DNA of 64,000 bases, taken from NCBI GenBank assembly GCA_934754475.1, contig CAKVHV010000003.1, forward strand, positions 62,001-126,000, in the 5' to 3' direction. The DNA comes from an uncultured Clostridia bacterium. GTDB lineage: Bacteria; Bacillota; Clostridia; Christensenellales; UBA1242. The position numbers and the translations under genes were made by a program. Under the pieces are notes generated by a model. That model was not told where the DNA came from. It saw nothing but the letters and a program-made list of their open reading frames with translations, and made no database searches. Below are positions 25,287 to 35,381 of this stretch, piece after piece. Positions within the stretch are counted from its first letter, which is position 1, and every line of letters starts with the position of its first letter.

Positions 25287-27713
25287 TTATTTAACTGGTT
25301 TCAAGTTCCAAATATTATTTGCATAATCTTCGATGCTTCGGTCGGCAGCAAAGAATCCTGAATTTGCAATATTTTGCAAACTCATTTTTGCCCACAACAT
25401 ACTATCTTTGTATGTCTCATCCATTTTGTGATAGCAACTAATATAACTATCAAAATCAATCAAACACATATAAGGGTCTGGTCTTCCGCCTTCGATTAGA
25501 TAATTTGCAATATCATCAAAACTCTCGCCATCAAATCCAACTCTTAGCATTTCAATTACTTTATGCACTTTTGGATTGTTTAGATAAATGTCTTTTGGAG
25601 TATATCCAACTTTCCATGCGTTATCAACTTCTTCGCTCGAAAGTCCGAATATAAATATATTGTCGTTTCCAACACATTCACTCATCTCAACATTTGCTCC
25701 GTCAAATGTTCCCAAAGTCAATGCACCATTTATCATGAACTTCATATTACCCGTTCCGCTTGCTTCCTTGCCCGCAAGACTAATTTGCTCACTAACTTCG
25801 GTCGCTGGAATTATTTTCTCAGCCAAACTAACATTATAGTTTTCCAAGAATACTACTCTTAATTTGGCAGAAACTACTGGGTTTTTGTCAATTTCTTGAG
25901 ACAATTTGCAAATAAGTTTGATTATTCTCTTTGCCATATTGTATTTTGATGCAGACTTTCCACCAAAGAAAAATACTTGTGGGGTTACATCCTTGTTTGG
26001 ATTTTCGAGAAGTTCGGAGTACAAATAAATTATTTTGAGAGCATTAAGAAGTTGACGTTTGTATTCGTGGATACGTTTGACATGAACATCAAAACGCATA
26101 TTAGGGTCTATAGTAATTCCACGGGTTTTTCTTAAGTAATCGGCAAACTCTTTTTTGTTCTTTTGTTTAATTTTATTTAGTTTTGAAAGAACTGTTTTGT
26201 CTTCGGAATACTTAGTTAGTTTTTTAAGGTCGTCAGCATCATAATAGTAATTTGTTCCAATACATCCGTCAATTAGTTCGGTTAGATTTGGATTGGATTG
26301 ACATAGCCATCTACGATGTGCAATTCCGTTTGTAACATTTGTAAACTTGTTTGGATATAGTCTTGAAAAATCTTTGAACAGACTATTTTTGATAATATCA
26401 CTATGAAGTCTACTAACACCATTTACATGATTGCTTCCAATAACAGATAGGTTTGCCATTCTTACTTGATTTTGACTTACAATAGACATCTTTTCGACTG
26501 TTGCCAAATCAAATTCGTCCGACTTGTTGTCTAACAAATCTTTGGTAAATCTTCGATTAATTTCTTTGACAATTTGATAAATTCTAGGGAGAATTGATTT
26601 AAACAAATTCTCGTCCCATTTTTCAAGCGCTTCCATAAGCACTGTGTGGTTTGTATAGTTTATAGTCTTATTAACAAGTCTCCAAGCACTATTCCACTCC
26701 CAGCCATAATCGTCCATTAGTATTCTCATAAGTTCTGGAATACAAAGAGCGGGGTGAGTATCGTTAATATGAATAACTGTCATATCTGAGAGAGTTGACA
26801 AATTTTTGTATCTTTTGAGATGTGTAGAGACTATATTTTGAAGTGCTGCTGACACCAAAAAGTATTGTTGTTTGAGTCTTAGCATTTTTCCTTCGTAGTG
26901 GTCGTCGGCTGGATACAAAACTTTGCTTATCATTTCAATTTCGCTCGCTTCAGCAACCGCCTTGACATATGCACCTTGGCTAAAACTATTAAGGTCAAAT
27001 TTGTTGATACTCTTGGCTTCCCAGAGTCTAAGCACCGCAACACCTTGGCTATCAAATCCACTCAAGACCATATCATAAGGCACTGCTTGAACTTCGGTGT
27101 AATTCTCATATGTTGGCACAAGTTTTCCGTCAATCATATTTTCAATTACATTTCCGCCAAACCTAATAATTACACTCTTGTCTTGACGTTTTTGTAGCCA
27201 AAAATCGCCAGTTGAACGCCAACTATCTGTTAGTTCGATTTGCTCGCCATCAACAATTTTTTGTTTAAACAAACCATATTCATAGAGTATACTATGCCCC
27301 ATGCTAGCATAGTTTAGTGTAGCCAAACTATCCATAAAACAAGCAGCAAGTCTGCCAAGTCCGCCATTTCCTAGACCAGCATCATTTTCTACTTCGTATA
27401 CGTCTTCGATGTCGATATTTACAGACTTCAAAATCTTGGTGTAGATTTTGTCTAAACCAAGATTAAAAAGTGTAGATTTTAGGTTTCTTCCAAGCAAGAA
27501 CTCCATACAAAGATAATGTACTCTTTTGGCACTTGCTTTGGAAACTTTGCTATGAAATTTCTCACGCATATCTGCTAGAATTTCACGAGAAATCATTGCA
27601 AGTGCCTTGTACAAATCTTTGGTGGTCGCTTCCTTGAGTGTAAGTTCTGAATATTTGCTTAAATGTTCTTGAAGCAGTGTAAGTGCTTTTTGCTCTGTCA
27701 TTTTGATGCCCAA
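25287..27713 (-). CDS. glgP: Glycogen/maltodextrin phosphorylase
   Basis: Releases glucose-1-phosphate from alpha-1,4-glucan. 808 residues, GT35 family. A TTG start at 27713 lies six bases after GGAG; the ATG four codons on would be too far from it. Visible marks: ENDAGLGNGGLGRLAACFMDS (phosphate/dimer region, about 105-125, given in part), NVTNGIAHRRWL (about 455-466), and the PLP site EASGTGNMKFMINGAL with its Lys near residue 657. Ten bases behind glgA, and upstream of the GH13 gene. Confidence 0.95.
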   Translation of the reverse strand: MGIKMTEQKALTLLQEHLSKYSELTLKEATTKDLYKALAMISREILADMREKFHSKVSKASAKRVHYLCMEFLLGRNLKSTLFNLGLDKIYTKILKSVNIDIEDVYEVENDAGLGNGGLGRLAACFMDSLATLNYASMGHSILYEYGLFKQKIVDGEQIELTDSWRSTGDFWLQKRQDKSVIIRFGGNVIENMIDGKLVPTYENYTEVQAVPYDMVLSGFDSQGVAVLRLWEAKSINKFDLNSFSQGAYVKAVAEASEIEMISKVLYPADDHYEGKMLRLKQQYFLVSAALQNIVSTHLKRYKNLSTLSDMTVIHINDTHPALCIPELMRILMDDYGWEWNSAWRLVNKTINYTNHTVLMEALEKWDENLFKSILPRIYQIVKEINRRFTKDLLDNKSDEFDLATVEKMSIVSQNQVRMANLSVIGSNHVNGVSRLHSDIIKNSLFKDFSRLYPNKFTNVTNGIAHRRWLCQSNPNLTELIDGCIGTNYYYDADDLKKLTKYSEDKTVLSKLNKIKQKNKKEFADYLRKTRGITIDPNMRFDVHVKRIHEYKRQLLNALKIIYLYSELLENPNKDVTPQVFFFGGKSASKYNMAKRIIKLICKLSQEIDKNPVVSAKLRVVFLENYNVSLAEKIIPATEVSEQISLAGKEASGTGNMKFMINGALTLGTFDGANVEMSECVGNDNIFIFGLSSEEVDNAWKVGYTPKDIYLNNPKVHKVIEMLRVGFDGESFDDIANYLIEGGRPDPYMCLIDFDSYISCYHKMDETYKDSMLWAKMSLQNIANSGFFAADRSIEDYANNIWNLKPVK

Positions 27714-27723
27714 AATTTTCTCC

Positions 27724-30700
27724 TTAATTAATTAGAGACTTGTATAAATCTAAGTATTTCTTAGCGGATTTGTCCCAACTAAAATCGGTAGTCATAACAA
27801 TTCTCATTTTATTCTTCCAGCCATTTTCGTCTTTGTAATCGTTAATGGCTCTGTTAATTTGACTTAATAAGTCATTTGGATTGTAGTTTGCAAATGTATA
27901 GCCGTTTCCGCCATCTACACATCCAAAGTCTTTGATAGTATCCTTGAGTCCGCCCACTTCTCTTACGATTGGAACTGAACCATATCTACTTGCTATCATT
28001 TGAGATATTCCACAAGGTTCTATTTTGCTTGGCATTACAAATATATCCGATGCTGCATAAGCACGTCTAGCAGACTCGTTTGAATACTTGTCAACTAACG
28101 CTCTTACTTTGGTTGGATATTTGTTTTCCAAATACTTGAAGTAATCAGTATATCTTGAGTCTCCCGTTCCTACAACTACAAATTGTACGTCTTTTTGAAG
28201 TACGTCTTCCAAAACTTTTGTAAGCAAGTCTATGCCTTTGTGAGACACAAGTCTACTTACAACCGCTATCATTGGGGTACGTCCATCAACTGGGAGTCCA
28301 AGTTCGTCTTGCCAAATCTTTTTGTTAAGTACTTTGTTTTCCAAAGTATCAACATCATAATTTTTGAATATTACACTATCTGTTGCAGGGTTATAGAAGT
28401 CATAATCTATACCATTAAGTATGCCCGATAATTTGTATTCGTTACGGATAACAATATGGTGAAGTCCCCTACTACAATAAGGTTGTTTTAGGTTGTCGCA
28501 ATAACTATCCGAAACGGTTGTAAATTTGTCGCTATACTGAATTGCTGCTTTTGTTAAGTTAATATCGCTATTGTATTCAAGGTCGTTTTTGAATCTAGGG
28601 TCAATTCCAAACAAATCTTTGAGATTTTCCATTCCATAAATGCCTTGATATTCTACATTATGAATTGTGTAGATGTTTTTGATTTTGTAGTATCTAAAGT
28701 CTGACCAATTTCCAGTCTTGATATAAGTCGAAACAAGTGCAGATTCCCAGTCATTGCAGTGAATAATATCTGGGAAGAAATTAAGCATTGGTAGACTTTC
28801 AACAACCGCTTTGCAGAAGTATGCAAATCTTTCGCCATCGTCATAGAATCCATAAATTCCATCACGTTTGAAATATCTTTCGTTGTCTACAAAGTAGTAT
28901 GTAACTCCATCTTTGGAGTATTTGAATAATCCACAATACTCTTGTCTCCAAGACAAATGCACCGTAAAGTTTCCAATGTATTCTAGTTTGTCACCATATT
29001 CGGCTTTGATTTTTCCATACAAAGGCAAGATTACTCGAATATCTATTCCGTCTAGTTTTGCAATTGCTTTTGGAAGACTTCCGGCAACATCACCTAGTCC
29101 ACCTGTTGCAATAAATGGTTGACATTCGCTCGCAACAAACAATACTTTCATGTTTTCTTTTTCTTTTTCCACTTTCTTCTTTTCTACTCCGAATATTGTA
29201 TATATAACTTCCATATCGTCGGTTTTGGTTGGGACTTTTTTGGTCTCCTTGACTTGTTGTTCGGTAGACACTGCATTGGCAATATCTTTGTTTAAATTCA
29301 AGTCGCCCATTTCCTTGCCTTTTTCATCATACACACTCATGTATTCGTCGGTCTCAGGCTTACTCTTTTTGTCTTCGTCAGATAGATAAAAATAGTTTGG
29401 TTTTTCTGCTTTGGTTTTTTCGGAATTAACTAAATACTCAATATCTTTTTCGTTAAGTGCAACTTTTGGATTTAATAAACTTTCTTCGGTTTTCTCAGTC
29501 TCTGTCTCGGTTTTCTCCGGGTCAATTCCAAGTGCATTACAAAGTGTTTTTGTTTCGTTTTCAAGTGGATTTAAAGTCTCTGGAGTTATAGTTTCTTCAA
29601 CTGGACTTGTAGTTTCACTTTGAGTTTCTTCGTTATTTTCAAATTGATTATTTATATCTTCAATCAACTCATTTGCAACATTCTCTGCCTTTGAATTTTC
29701 ATACGAATTTTCAACCGCTTGAGTTTGAATTACTGGTTCGGATTTTGTTGTTGTAAGATTGCTAATAATATCCAAAGCCTTATTAAGTGTATCGCTTTCA
29801 GACTGTTTTACTGGTTCGACTTGTTGTTCCTTTTCGCCTTTAAGTTGATTTAACAAGTTTTCTTGTAAACGTGCCATTTCGTTATAGAACTCTTCTTTGG
29901 AAATAGCGTCTGAGTTTTCGTCTTTGTTTTCTTCTTGAGATTTTGGACTTTCGGGTTTAAATTCTCTTCCCAAAACATCAATTTGACTCTCTGGCAATTC
30001 ATCTTGGTCAAGAACCATTACACTATCGTCATCGGAGTCACTTTCGACTGGAATATTGCTACTAACAATATAGTCATCCAAATCACTATCGTCATCGGAC
30101 AAATCATAAACCTTTTCATTATTTTCCGAATCACTTTCTTTGCTATAATTTTCGGTTTGACTAACTTCGTTTTCAACAAGTTCGTCGTCTTTGAATGTTT
30201 GTTTTGTGTTAGTGTTTGTATCTTCCTTGCTTTCTTCAAATCTATCAAGTGAATTTTGCCAAGCATCAGTATTATTTGCATCTTCTTTTTCGTCTTCGTC
30301 TGCGTTGTCACTTGGCTTAGATGTAACATCGTCTTGAGTTACAATATTTTCATAATCTGCATCAAGTTTTTCGCTATTTGGTGTTACATATCTAATATCT
30401 GCATATGGGTCATCGTCTTCGCTATTAAGAGAATTATATAAATCTCTAAAACTTGACTCTTCGGTCTCTGTTTCGTTATGTGTATCTTCAACGACTTCAT
30501 TTTCTTTCTCGTCGTCTTCACGTGTTTCAATTTGTCCATTGAATATATCTTCGTAGTCATGTTTTTTGTTTTCATAACTATCTTTGTAACTCTCAAAAGA
30601 CTCATCTTCTTCATCGTTTTCGGACTTGTTATAGTCATCAATTTTTTGTTGTTTACGTTTGTAGTAATCGGCGATTTTTTGGTCAAGTTCTTGATTTCTA

Positions 30701-31617
30701 TTATTAAATTCTTCCAAGTCTCTATCAAATCTATTTGAGTAACTTACACTTTCGCTTTGCTCGTTATTTTGTGGTGTGTCTTCGGTATTTTCGCTAGTAT
30801 TTGTTTCATCACTTCCGTTATTTTCCAAAACAAATTCTTGATTTTTCTCGTCGTTATTTTTCAAAACTTCTTGTAATTTATCGTCAGACACTTCGCCATT
30901 ATCACTTTCGTCACTTACAAACGAACCGGTGAATAATTTTTCGTATTCTTCTTGTTCTCTATTAAGAGTTTCTTTTTCGCTCTCAACTTTCTTTTTATTT
31001 TGCAAATCACTTAGAGATTTTGCAGTTACTGGATTGTCTTCGCCCAAATACTCCGAAACATCAGTTCCGCCAGCCAAAAGGGTATCATTGAGTGCTTTGT
31101 ATAGCTCAATCACTCTTGGGTCGTTCATATCTATAACCGGTGCTTGTTTGGTAGGTTTGACAACTTTTTTGTCCTTGATTATTCTGATCTTTTCTGCCAA
31201 ATCCTTAACACTAGACTTTTTTGTTTCAGCTTTTGAAACTTCCTTTTGTGGTGTTTTTTCAGTCTTTGGTGCTTTGGCAGTCTTAGACTTTGTAGTAGTT
31301 TTTGTGGTTTTCTTAGTCTTAGCACTATCTTTTTTGGTAGTTTTTTTAGTGGTCTTCGATTCAGTTTTGGAAGTCTTAGACTTTGGTTTTTCTTTTTTGG
31401 CGTTTAGATACTTAGAAATTGCATCTTTGCCATCAAAAAGTGAAGTCTTAGGTTTTTCTAACACTTCTTCATCTTTTATTTCGGTATCGTCAGTCTCTTC
31501 GTCGATTTCTCTGACTACTCTAGTCTCCCTTGGGGGTCTAGGCACACTCTTTTCGTTACTATCAAACTTTTTTGTACGATTGACAATATCCATTAAGTCG
31601 TTATAAGTCTTATCCAT
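27724..31617 (-). CDS. glgA: Glycogen synthase with giant disordered N-terminal extension
   Basis: A 1297-residue protein. The C-terminal 475 residues (from Met823) form a complete GT5 ADP-glucose-dependent glycogen synthase (MKVLFVASECQPF, TGGLGDVAGSLP, IYTIHNVEYQGIYG, PSKIEPCGISQM). The first 822 residues are extra: a Lys/Thr-rich block (about 75-125), a short folded-looking stretch (DPRVIELYKALNDTLLAG, about 170-187), then some 600 residues dominated by Glu, Asp, Asn, Ser and Thr. No ribosome site precedes Met823, and the glgB stop is only 2 bases before Met1, so the extension is very probably translated. Possible granule scaffold; that is inference. Confidence 0.9.
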   Translation of the reverse strand: MDKTYNDLMDIVNRTKKFDSNEKSVPRPPRETRVVREIDEETDDTEIKDEEVLEKPKTSLFDGKDAISKYLNAKKEKPKSKTSKTESKTTKKTTKKDSAKTKKTTKTTTKSKTAKAPKTEKTPQKEVSKAETKKSSVKDLAEKIRIIKDKKVVKPTKQAPVIDMNDPRVIELYKALNDTLLAGGTDVSEYLGEDNPVTAKSLSDLQNKKKVESEKETLNREQEEYEKLFTGSFVSDESDNGEVSDDKLQEVLKNNDEKNQEFVLENNGSDETNTSENTEDTPQNNEQSESVSYSNRFDRDLEEFNNRNQELDQKIADYYKRKQQKIDDYNKSENDEEDESFESYKDSYENKKHDYEDIFNGQIETREDDEKENEVVEDTHNETETEESSFRDLYNSLNSEDDDPYADIRYVTPNSEKLDADYENIVTQDDVTSKPSDNADEDEKEDANNTDAWQNSLDRFEESKEDTNTNTKQTFKDDELVENEVSQTENYSKESDSENNEKVYDLSDDDSDLDDYIVSSNIPVESDSDDDSVMVLDQDELPESQIDVLGREFKPESPKSQEENKDENSDAISKEEFYNEMARLQENLLNQLKGEKEQQVEPVKQSESDTLNKALDIISNLTTTKSEPVIQTQAVENSYENSKAENVANELIEDINNQFENNEETQSETTSPVEETITPETLNPLENETKTLCNALGIDPEKTETETEKTEESLLNPKVALNEKDIEYLVNSEKTKAEKPNYFYLSDEDKKSKPETDEYMSVYDEKGKEMGDLNLNKDIANAVSTEQQVKETKKVPTKTDDMEVIYTIFGVEKKKVEKEKENMKVLFVASECQPFIATGGLGDVAGSLPKAIAKLDGIDIRVILPLYGKIKAEYGDKLEYIGNFTVHLSWRQEYCGLFKYSKDGVTYYFVDNERYFKRDGIYGFYDDGERFAYFCKAVVESLPMLNFFPDIIHCNDWESALVSTYIKTGNWSDFRYYKIKNIYTIHNVEYQGIYGMENLKDLFGIDPRFKNDLEYNSDINLTKAAIQYSDKFTTVSDSYCDNLKQPYCSRGLHHIVIRNEYKLSGILNGIDYDFYNPATDSVIFKNYDVDTLENKVLNKKIWQDELGLPVDGRTPMIAVVSRLVSHKGIDLLTKVLEDVLQKDVQFVVVGTGDSRYTDYFKYLENKYPTKVRALVDKYSNESARRAYAASDIFVMPSKIEPCGISQMIASRYGSVPIVREVGGLKDTIKDFGCVDGGNGYTFANYNPNDLLSQINRAINDYKDENGWKNKMRIVMTTDFSWDKSAKKYLDLYKSLIN

Positions 31618-31619
31618 AA

Positions 31620-33515
31620 TTAATCCAACCTTATCTCTTTAGATTTTTTACTTAAGAAAACACCACTAAGTGCAGGAATTTTAATAGTTAATTTGTAGTC
31701 CTTGCCTTTGAAATTTTGTTTGGTTGCGACTAGGTTTCCATTCCTAATTCCGCTCCCGCCAAACTCTTCCCAGTCAGTACTAAATACTTCTGTGTATTCC
31801 AGACTATCAACTGGAATATCATAATTATCTTGGGTATTAGGCGAAAAATTAACAGCATATATTAGTTCATTTCCGCTTTTGTCCATTCTTTTGAAGACCA
31901 AAACATTTTGATTGTTATCATCAGGAACAATCCAATCAAAGCCCTTCCACGAAAAATCTTCTTCGTATAATTCACTTGTTTCCAAGTAGAAGTGATTGAG
32001 TGCTTTGACAAACTTGTGCATATTTTTGTGAGTTTCAAAGTCAAGCAAGCAAAAATCAATTCCCGCTTGATAATCCCATTCTTTAAATTGTGCAAACTCA
32101 CAACCCATAAATGTTAGTTTCTTTCCGGGATGTGCAAACATATAAGATAGATATGCTCGCATTGATTTAAACTTGTCATAATAATCACCAAACATTTTGT
32201 TTAGCAAACTACATTTTCCATAAACAACTTCGTCGTGCGAAATTGGGAGTATAAAGTTTTCGCTAAATGCGTAGAACATCGAAAATGTAAGTTTGTTATG
32301 AATTGACTTTCTGAAATATGGGTCAGTGCTTATGTATTCAAGCGAATCGTTCATCCAGCCTATATTCCACTTAAAGTTAAATCCAAGCCCGCCTATATTT
32401 GTAGGCTTTGTAACTAGTGGCCAAGCAGTACTTTCTTCGGCAATCATAAGCACATTTGGAAATTCCTTGAATATGTTCGCATTAAGTTTTTGAAGAAAGG
32501 CAACTGCTTCTAAGTTTCGGTTGTTTCCAAATTGATTTGGAATCCACTCACCCGGTTTTTTGTCGTAGTCCAAATATAGCATTGATGCCACTGCATCAAC
32601 TCTAATTCCGTCTATGTGATATTTTTTGATAAACAACATCGCTGACGAAACTAGAAAACATTGAACTTCTTTTCTGCCATAATCAAAACGTCGTGTTCCC
32701 CAACTCTTGTGTTCTTTTCTGTCCCAGCCTTGATTTTCGTACAAACAAGTTCCGTCAAACTCAATAAGTCCAAAATCGTCTTTTGGGAAATGTGCTGGAA
32801 CCCAGTCCATTATAACTGATATGCCATTTTCGTGACACTTGTCAACAAAGTACATAAAATCTTTTGGCTCGCCAAATCTTGATGTAGGACTAAAGTATCC
32901 GGTTACTTGATAACCCCATGAGCCATCAAAAGGATATTCAGTTATTGGCATGATTTCGATATGTGTATAACCCATATCTAATACATATGGGATGAGTTCG
33001 TCAGCAAGCATTCGATATGTATAATAACTACAGTCGCTTTGTTTTTTCCACGAAGCAAAGTTGAGTTCGTATATATTCATTGGGCTTTCGTAATTATTTT
33101 TTGTACTTCGGTAATCTATATAGCCTTTGTCTTTCCATTCGTAGCCTTCGATGTCATAAACAATTGATGCTGTCTTTCCGTTTGTCTCATTCATAAAAGC
33201 ATATGGGTCGGCTTTGAGTCTTGCATAGTTGTTTTTATCGAATATTTCAAACTTGTATTTGTCAAATTGTTTTGCACCATATACTTTTGCTTCCCAAACA
33301 CCGCCTTCCGAAATTCTTTTCATTGGGTTTTTGGTGTTGTCCCAAGAGTTAAAATCGCCTACAACATTTATCTTGCTTGCATTTGGTGCCCATGTTCTAA
33401 ATACATATCCGCTCTTTCCATTTTCTTCAAACGGATGCACACCCAAATACTCATAAGCACAATAGTAAGTTCCTTGATGGAATAGATACAGTTGCTCGTT
33501 ATTTTTGTTTTCCAT
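31620..33515 (-). CDS. glgB: 1,4-alpha-glucan branching enzyme
   Basis: Introduces alpha-1,6 branches in glycogen. 631 residues: CBM48 domain (about 20-115, GYVFRTWAPNA...VGDFNSWD), GH13 barrel with the branching-enzyme marks GYQVTGYFSPTSRFG (about 195-209), nucleophile region GIRVDAVASMLYLDY (about 300-314), IAEESTAWP (about 352-360) and ISHDEVVYGK (about 424-433), and a C-terminal beta domain. It lies 2 bases before glgA and 18 behind malQ, an obvious translational unit. Confidence 0.96.
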   Translation of the reverse strand: MENKNNEQLYLFHQGTYYCAYEYLGVHPFEENGKSGYVFRTWAPNASKINVVGDFNSWDNTKNPMKRISEGGVWEAKVYGAKQFDKYKFEIFDKNNYARLKADPYAFMNETNGKTASIVYDIEGYEWKDKGYIDYRSTKNNYESPMNIYELNFASWKKQSDCSYYTYRMLADELIPYVLDMGYTHIEIMPITEYPFDGSWGYQVTGYFSPTSRFGEPKDFMYFVDKCHENGISVIMDWVPAHFPKDDFGLIEFDGTCLYENQGWDRKEHKSWGTRRFDYGRKEVQCFLVSSAMLFIKKYHIDGIRVDAVASMLYLDYDKKPGEWIPNQFGNNRNLEAVAFLQKLNANIFKEFPNVLMIAEESTAWPLVTKPTNIGGLGFNFKWNIGWMNDSLEYISTDPYFRKSIHNKLTFSMFYAFSENFILPISHDEVVYGKCSLLNKMFGDYYDKFKSMRAYLSYMFAHPGKKLTFMGCEFAQFKEWDYQAGIDFCLLDFETHKNMHKFVKALNHFYLETSELYEEDFSWKGFDWIVPDDNNQNVLVFKRMDKSGNELIYAVNFSPNTQDNYDIPVDSLEYTEVFSTDWEEFGGSGIRNGNLVATKQNFKGKDYKLTIKIPALSGVFLSKKSKEIRLD

Positions 33516-33533
33516 TATTCACCATTTTCCATT

Positions 33534-34994
33534 TTATTTGATTCTTCCGTATGTATATGATAAATCATAATATTTCCCACACATATTTCTGTCTAACTCT
33601 CCACCCAATTGCCATGTCCAGTTTCCGTACATTTGACCCGGAACATTCATTCGGGATTCTGCTCCTAAATGAAGCATGTCTTGTGGAGTTAAAATAATTA
33701 AATTTGCACTACTTTTGTAAAGTGCCAAGATTGAGTTTTCAATTACTCTATCATTGCCTTCTTGCAAAGGCATTGTTAGATATTTTTTGAATCTATTTAT
33801 CTTATCCCAATCGCCTTCGTTAAGCATACCCATCATTGTATTGTTGTCATGAGTGCCTAAGTATGCAACACAGTTTTTTTCGTAGTTGTGTGGTTGATAC
33901 ATATTATCTCCCACTCCGTCAAAAGCAAATTGCAAAACCTTGACACCCGGGATTTGAAAATGCTCTTTGAGTTCAATCACATCCGATGTTACAATTCCCA
34001 AATCTTCGGCTACAAGTTTAATTTTGCATTTGTTAGTAATTAATTTTAAAAGAGCATCTCCAGGGCCTTTCATCCATTTTCCTGACTTGGCGGTTTTGCT
34101 ATTTGCAGGAACTGCCCAAAACTTGCTAAATGCAACAAAGTGGTCAATTCTAAGAATATCAAAAAGTTCACTTTGACGTTTGATTCGTTTAAGCCAAAAG
34201 TCATAACCCGACTTTGACATTCCCGAAAAGTTATAAATTGGATAACCCCAAAGTTGACCTTCGGAATTAAAGTAATCTGGCGGAACACCGGCTTTTAATT
34301 TTGGCTTTCCATTTTCTAGCATCCAATTCTTTGGATTATCCCAAACATCGGCACTATCTAACTCAACATAAAAAGGAATATCTCCAAAAATTTCAACACC
34401 ATTCAAATTTGCATAAGTCTTGATTTTTTTCCACTGTCTATCTAGCAAAAATTGTATGAGTTTTATATCCGCAATCTCTTGTTTATGTTTGAGTTTAAAT
34501 TCTTCCAAGGCTGTTTTATTTTTGTTTTTGAAATTGTCTGGCCATTCAAACCATGGTTTAAAGTCGTTATATTTTTTCAAAACCTTGAATAGTGCATAAC
34601 TATCTAGCCAATACTTAGATGCTTTTTCAAAGTCTTTTAAATCATATTCGTTTCTATACTTTTCACAAATGAGTTCAAGTGCATTATCGAATTTGAGTTT
34701 ATAATCAAAGAGTGATAAATTTTTTTCAATTCCAAGTTTGGATATTTCGTCAGTACTCAAAAATTCTGTCAAGTCCAAAAAGTAAGGATTTATTGCAAAA
34801 CTAGACACCGCACTATATGGTGAGTTTTCGTATAGACATTCCGAAAAAGGCAAAACTTGCCATACACCAAATCCGCCCGCTTTCAAAAAATCAATAAAGT
34901 TTGTAGCAGATACGGAAAAACACCCCCAACCATAATCGTTTGGAAGTGAAGTTATGTGCATGAGTATTCCACTTTTTCTTGTTATTTTTTCCAT
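33534..34994 (-). CDS. malQ: 4-alpha-glucanotransferase (amylomaltase)
   Basis: GH77 enzyme that transfers maltodextrin segments between glucans. 486 residues, the short bacterial form. Marks: ITSLPNDYGWG near residue 14, LRIDHFVAFSKFWAVP (nucleophile, about 284), LVAEDLGIVTSDVIEL (acid/base, about 325) and YLGTHDNNTMMG (about 381). First gene of the leftward malQ-glgB-glgA-glgP-GH13-ADH operon. Its promoter must lie in the 387-base gap shared with mnmE, where I cannot assign hexamers with confidence. Confidence 0.95.
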   Translation of the reverse strand: MEKITRKSGILMHITSLPNDYGWGCFSVSATNFIDFLKAGGFGVWQVLPFSECLYENSPYSAVSSFAINPYFLDLTEFLSTDEISKLGIEKNLSLFDYKLKFDNALELICEKYRNEYDLKDFEKASKYWLDSYALFKVLKKYNDFKPWFEWPDNFKNKNKTALEEFKLKHKQEIADIKLIQFLLDRQWKKIKTYANLNGVEIFGDIPFYVELDSADVWDNPKNWMLENGKPKLKAGVPPDYFNSEGQLWGYPIYNFSGMSKSGYDFWLKRIKRQSELFDILRIDHFVAFSKFWAVPANSKTAKSGKWMKGPGDALLKLITNKCKIKLVAEDLGIVTSDVIELKEHFQIPGVKVLQFAFDGVGDNMYQPHNYEKNCVAYLGTHDNNTMMGMLNEGDWDKINRFKKYLTMPLQEGNDRVIENSILALYKSSANLIILTPQDMLHLGAESRMNVPGQMYGNWTWQLGGELDRNMCGKYYDLSYTYGRIK

Positions 34995-35381
34995 TTAGAT
35001 GCTTTCCATTTTTCGTTTTGTTTTGTAATTTTTCCGCTTAAATTATTTTATGCAAATGCTTGTCATTTTAATTTTATTTAAAGCAAATTTTATTTGGTTA
35101 TAAATTAATAACTAGCATAAATTTTGTACACTACCAAGCACTGATATTTATTGAAAAATCACCTTTTCGCTTATATATTTTATCATATATTATATATATA
35201 AACAAACATTTTAACTTGTTTTTCGACAAAAATTTTGTTAAATTTGACATAGATAAATCACAAGATTTGGCTATAATTTTTGAAAAAGTTTAAGATTTTT
35301 TGCAAAAAAATATTTAATCAAATGACTAGAAATTTTGTAAAAAGTGTTCAAAATTTTGGTATTATGTGCTATAATCTCGAT
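34995..35381. other. Divergent intergenic region malQ/mnmE
   Basis: A/T-rich gap of 387 bases where gene direction flips: leftward to its left, rightward to its right. It holds a TATATAT-rich tract (35173-35202), which could be a melting element. No perfect DnaA box was found. TATAAT at 35370-35375 lies directly before the mnmE start. Confidence 0.6.

Noticed and set aside
29151..29151. Internal Met823 as the start of a separate, normal-sized GlgA
   Set aside because: No Shine-Dalgarno sequence precedes it and the frame is unbroken for 822 codons with a start tightly coupled to glgB. It remains possible only as a processing product.
29935..31606. Long open frames on the plus strand opposite the glgA extension, one of 225 codons
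   Set aside because: They mirror the Glu/Asp/Lys-rich codons of the extension, lack ribosome sites and give Ser/Phe/Val-rich nonsense proteins.
35272..35277. TATAAT at 35272 with TTGACA at 35244 as the mnmE promoter
   Set aside because: The spacer is 22 bases, too long for a normal sigma-A promoter.
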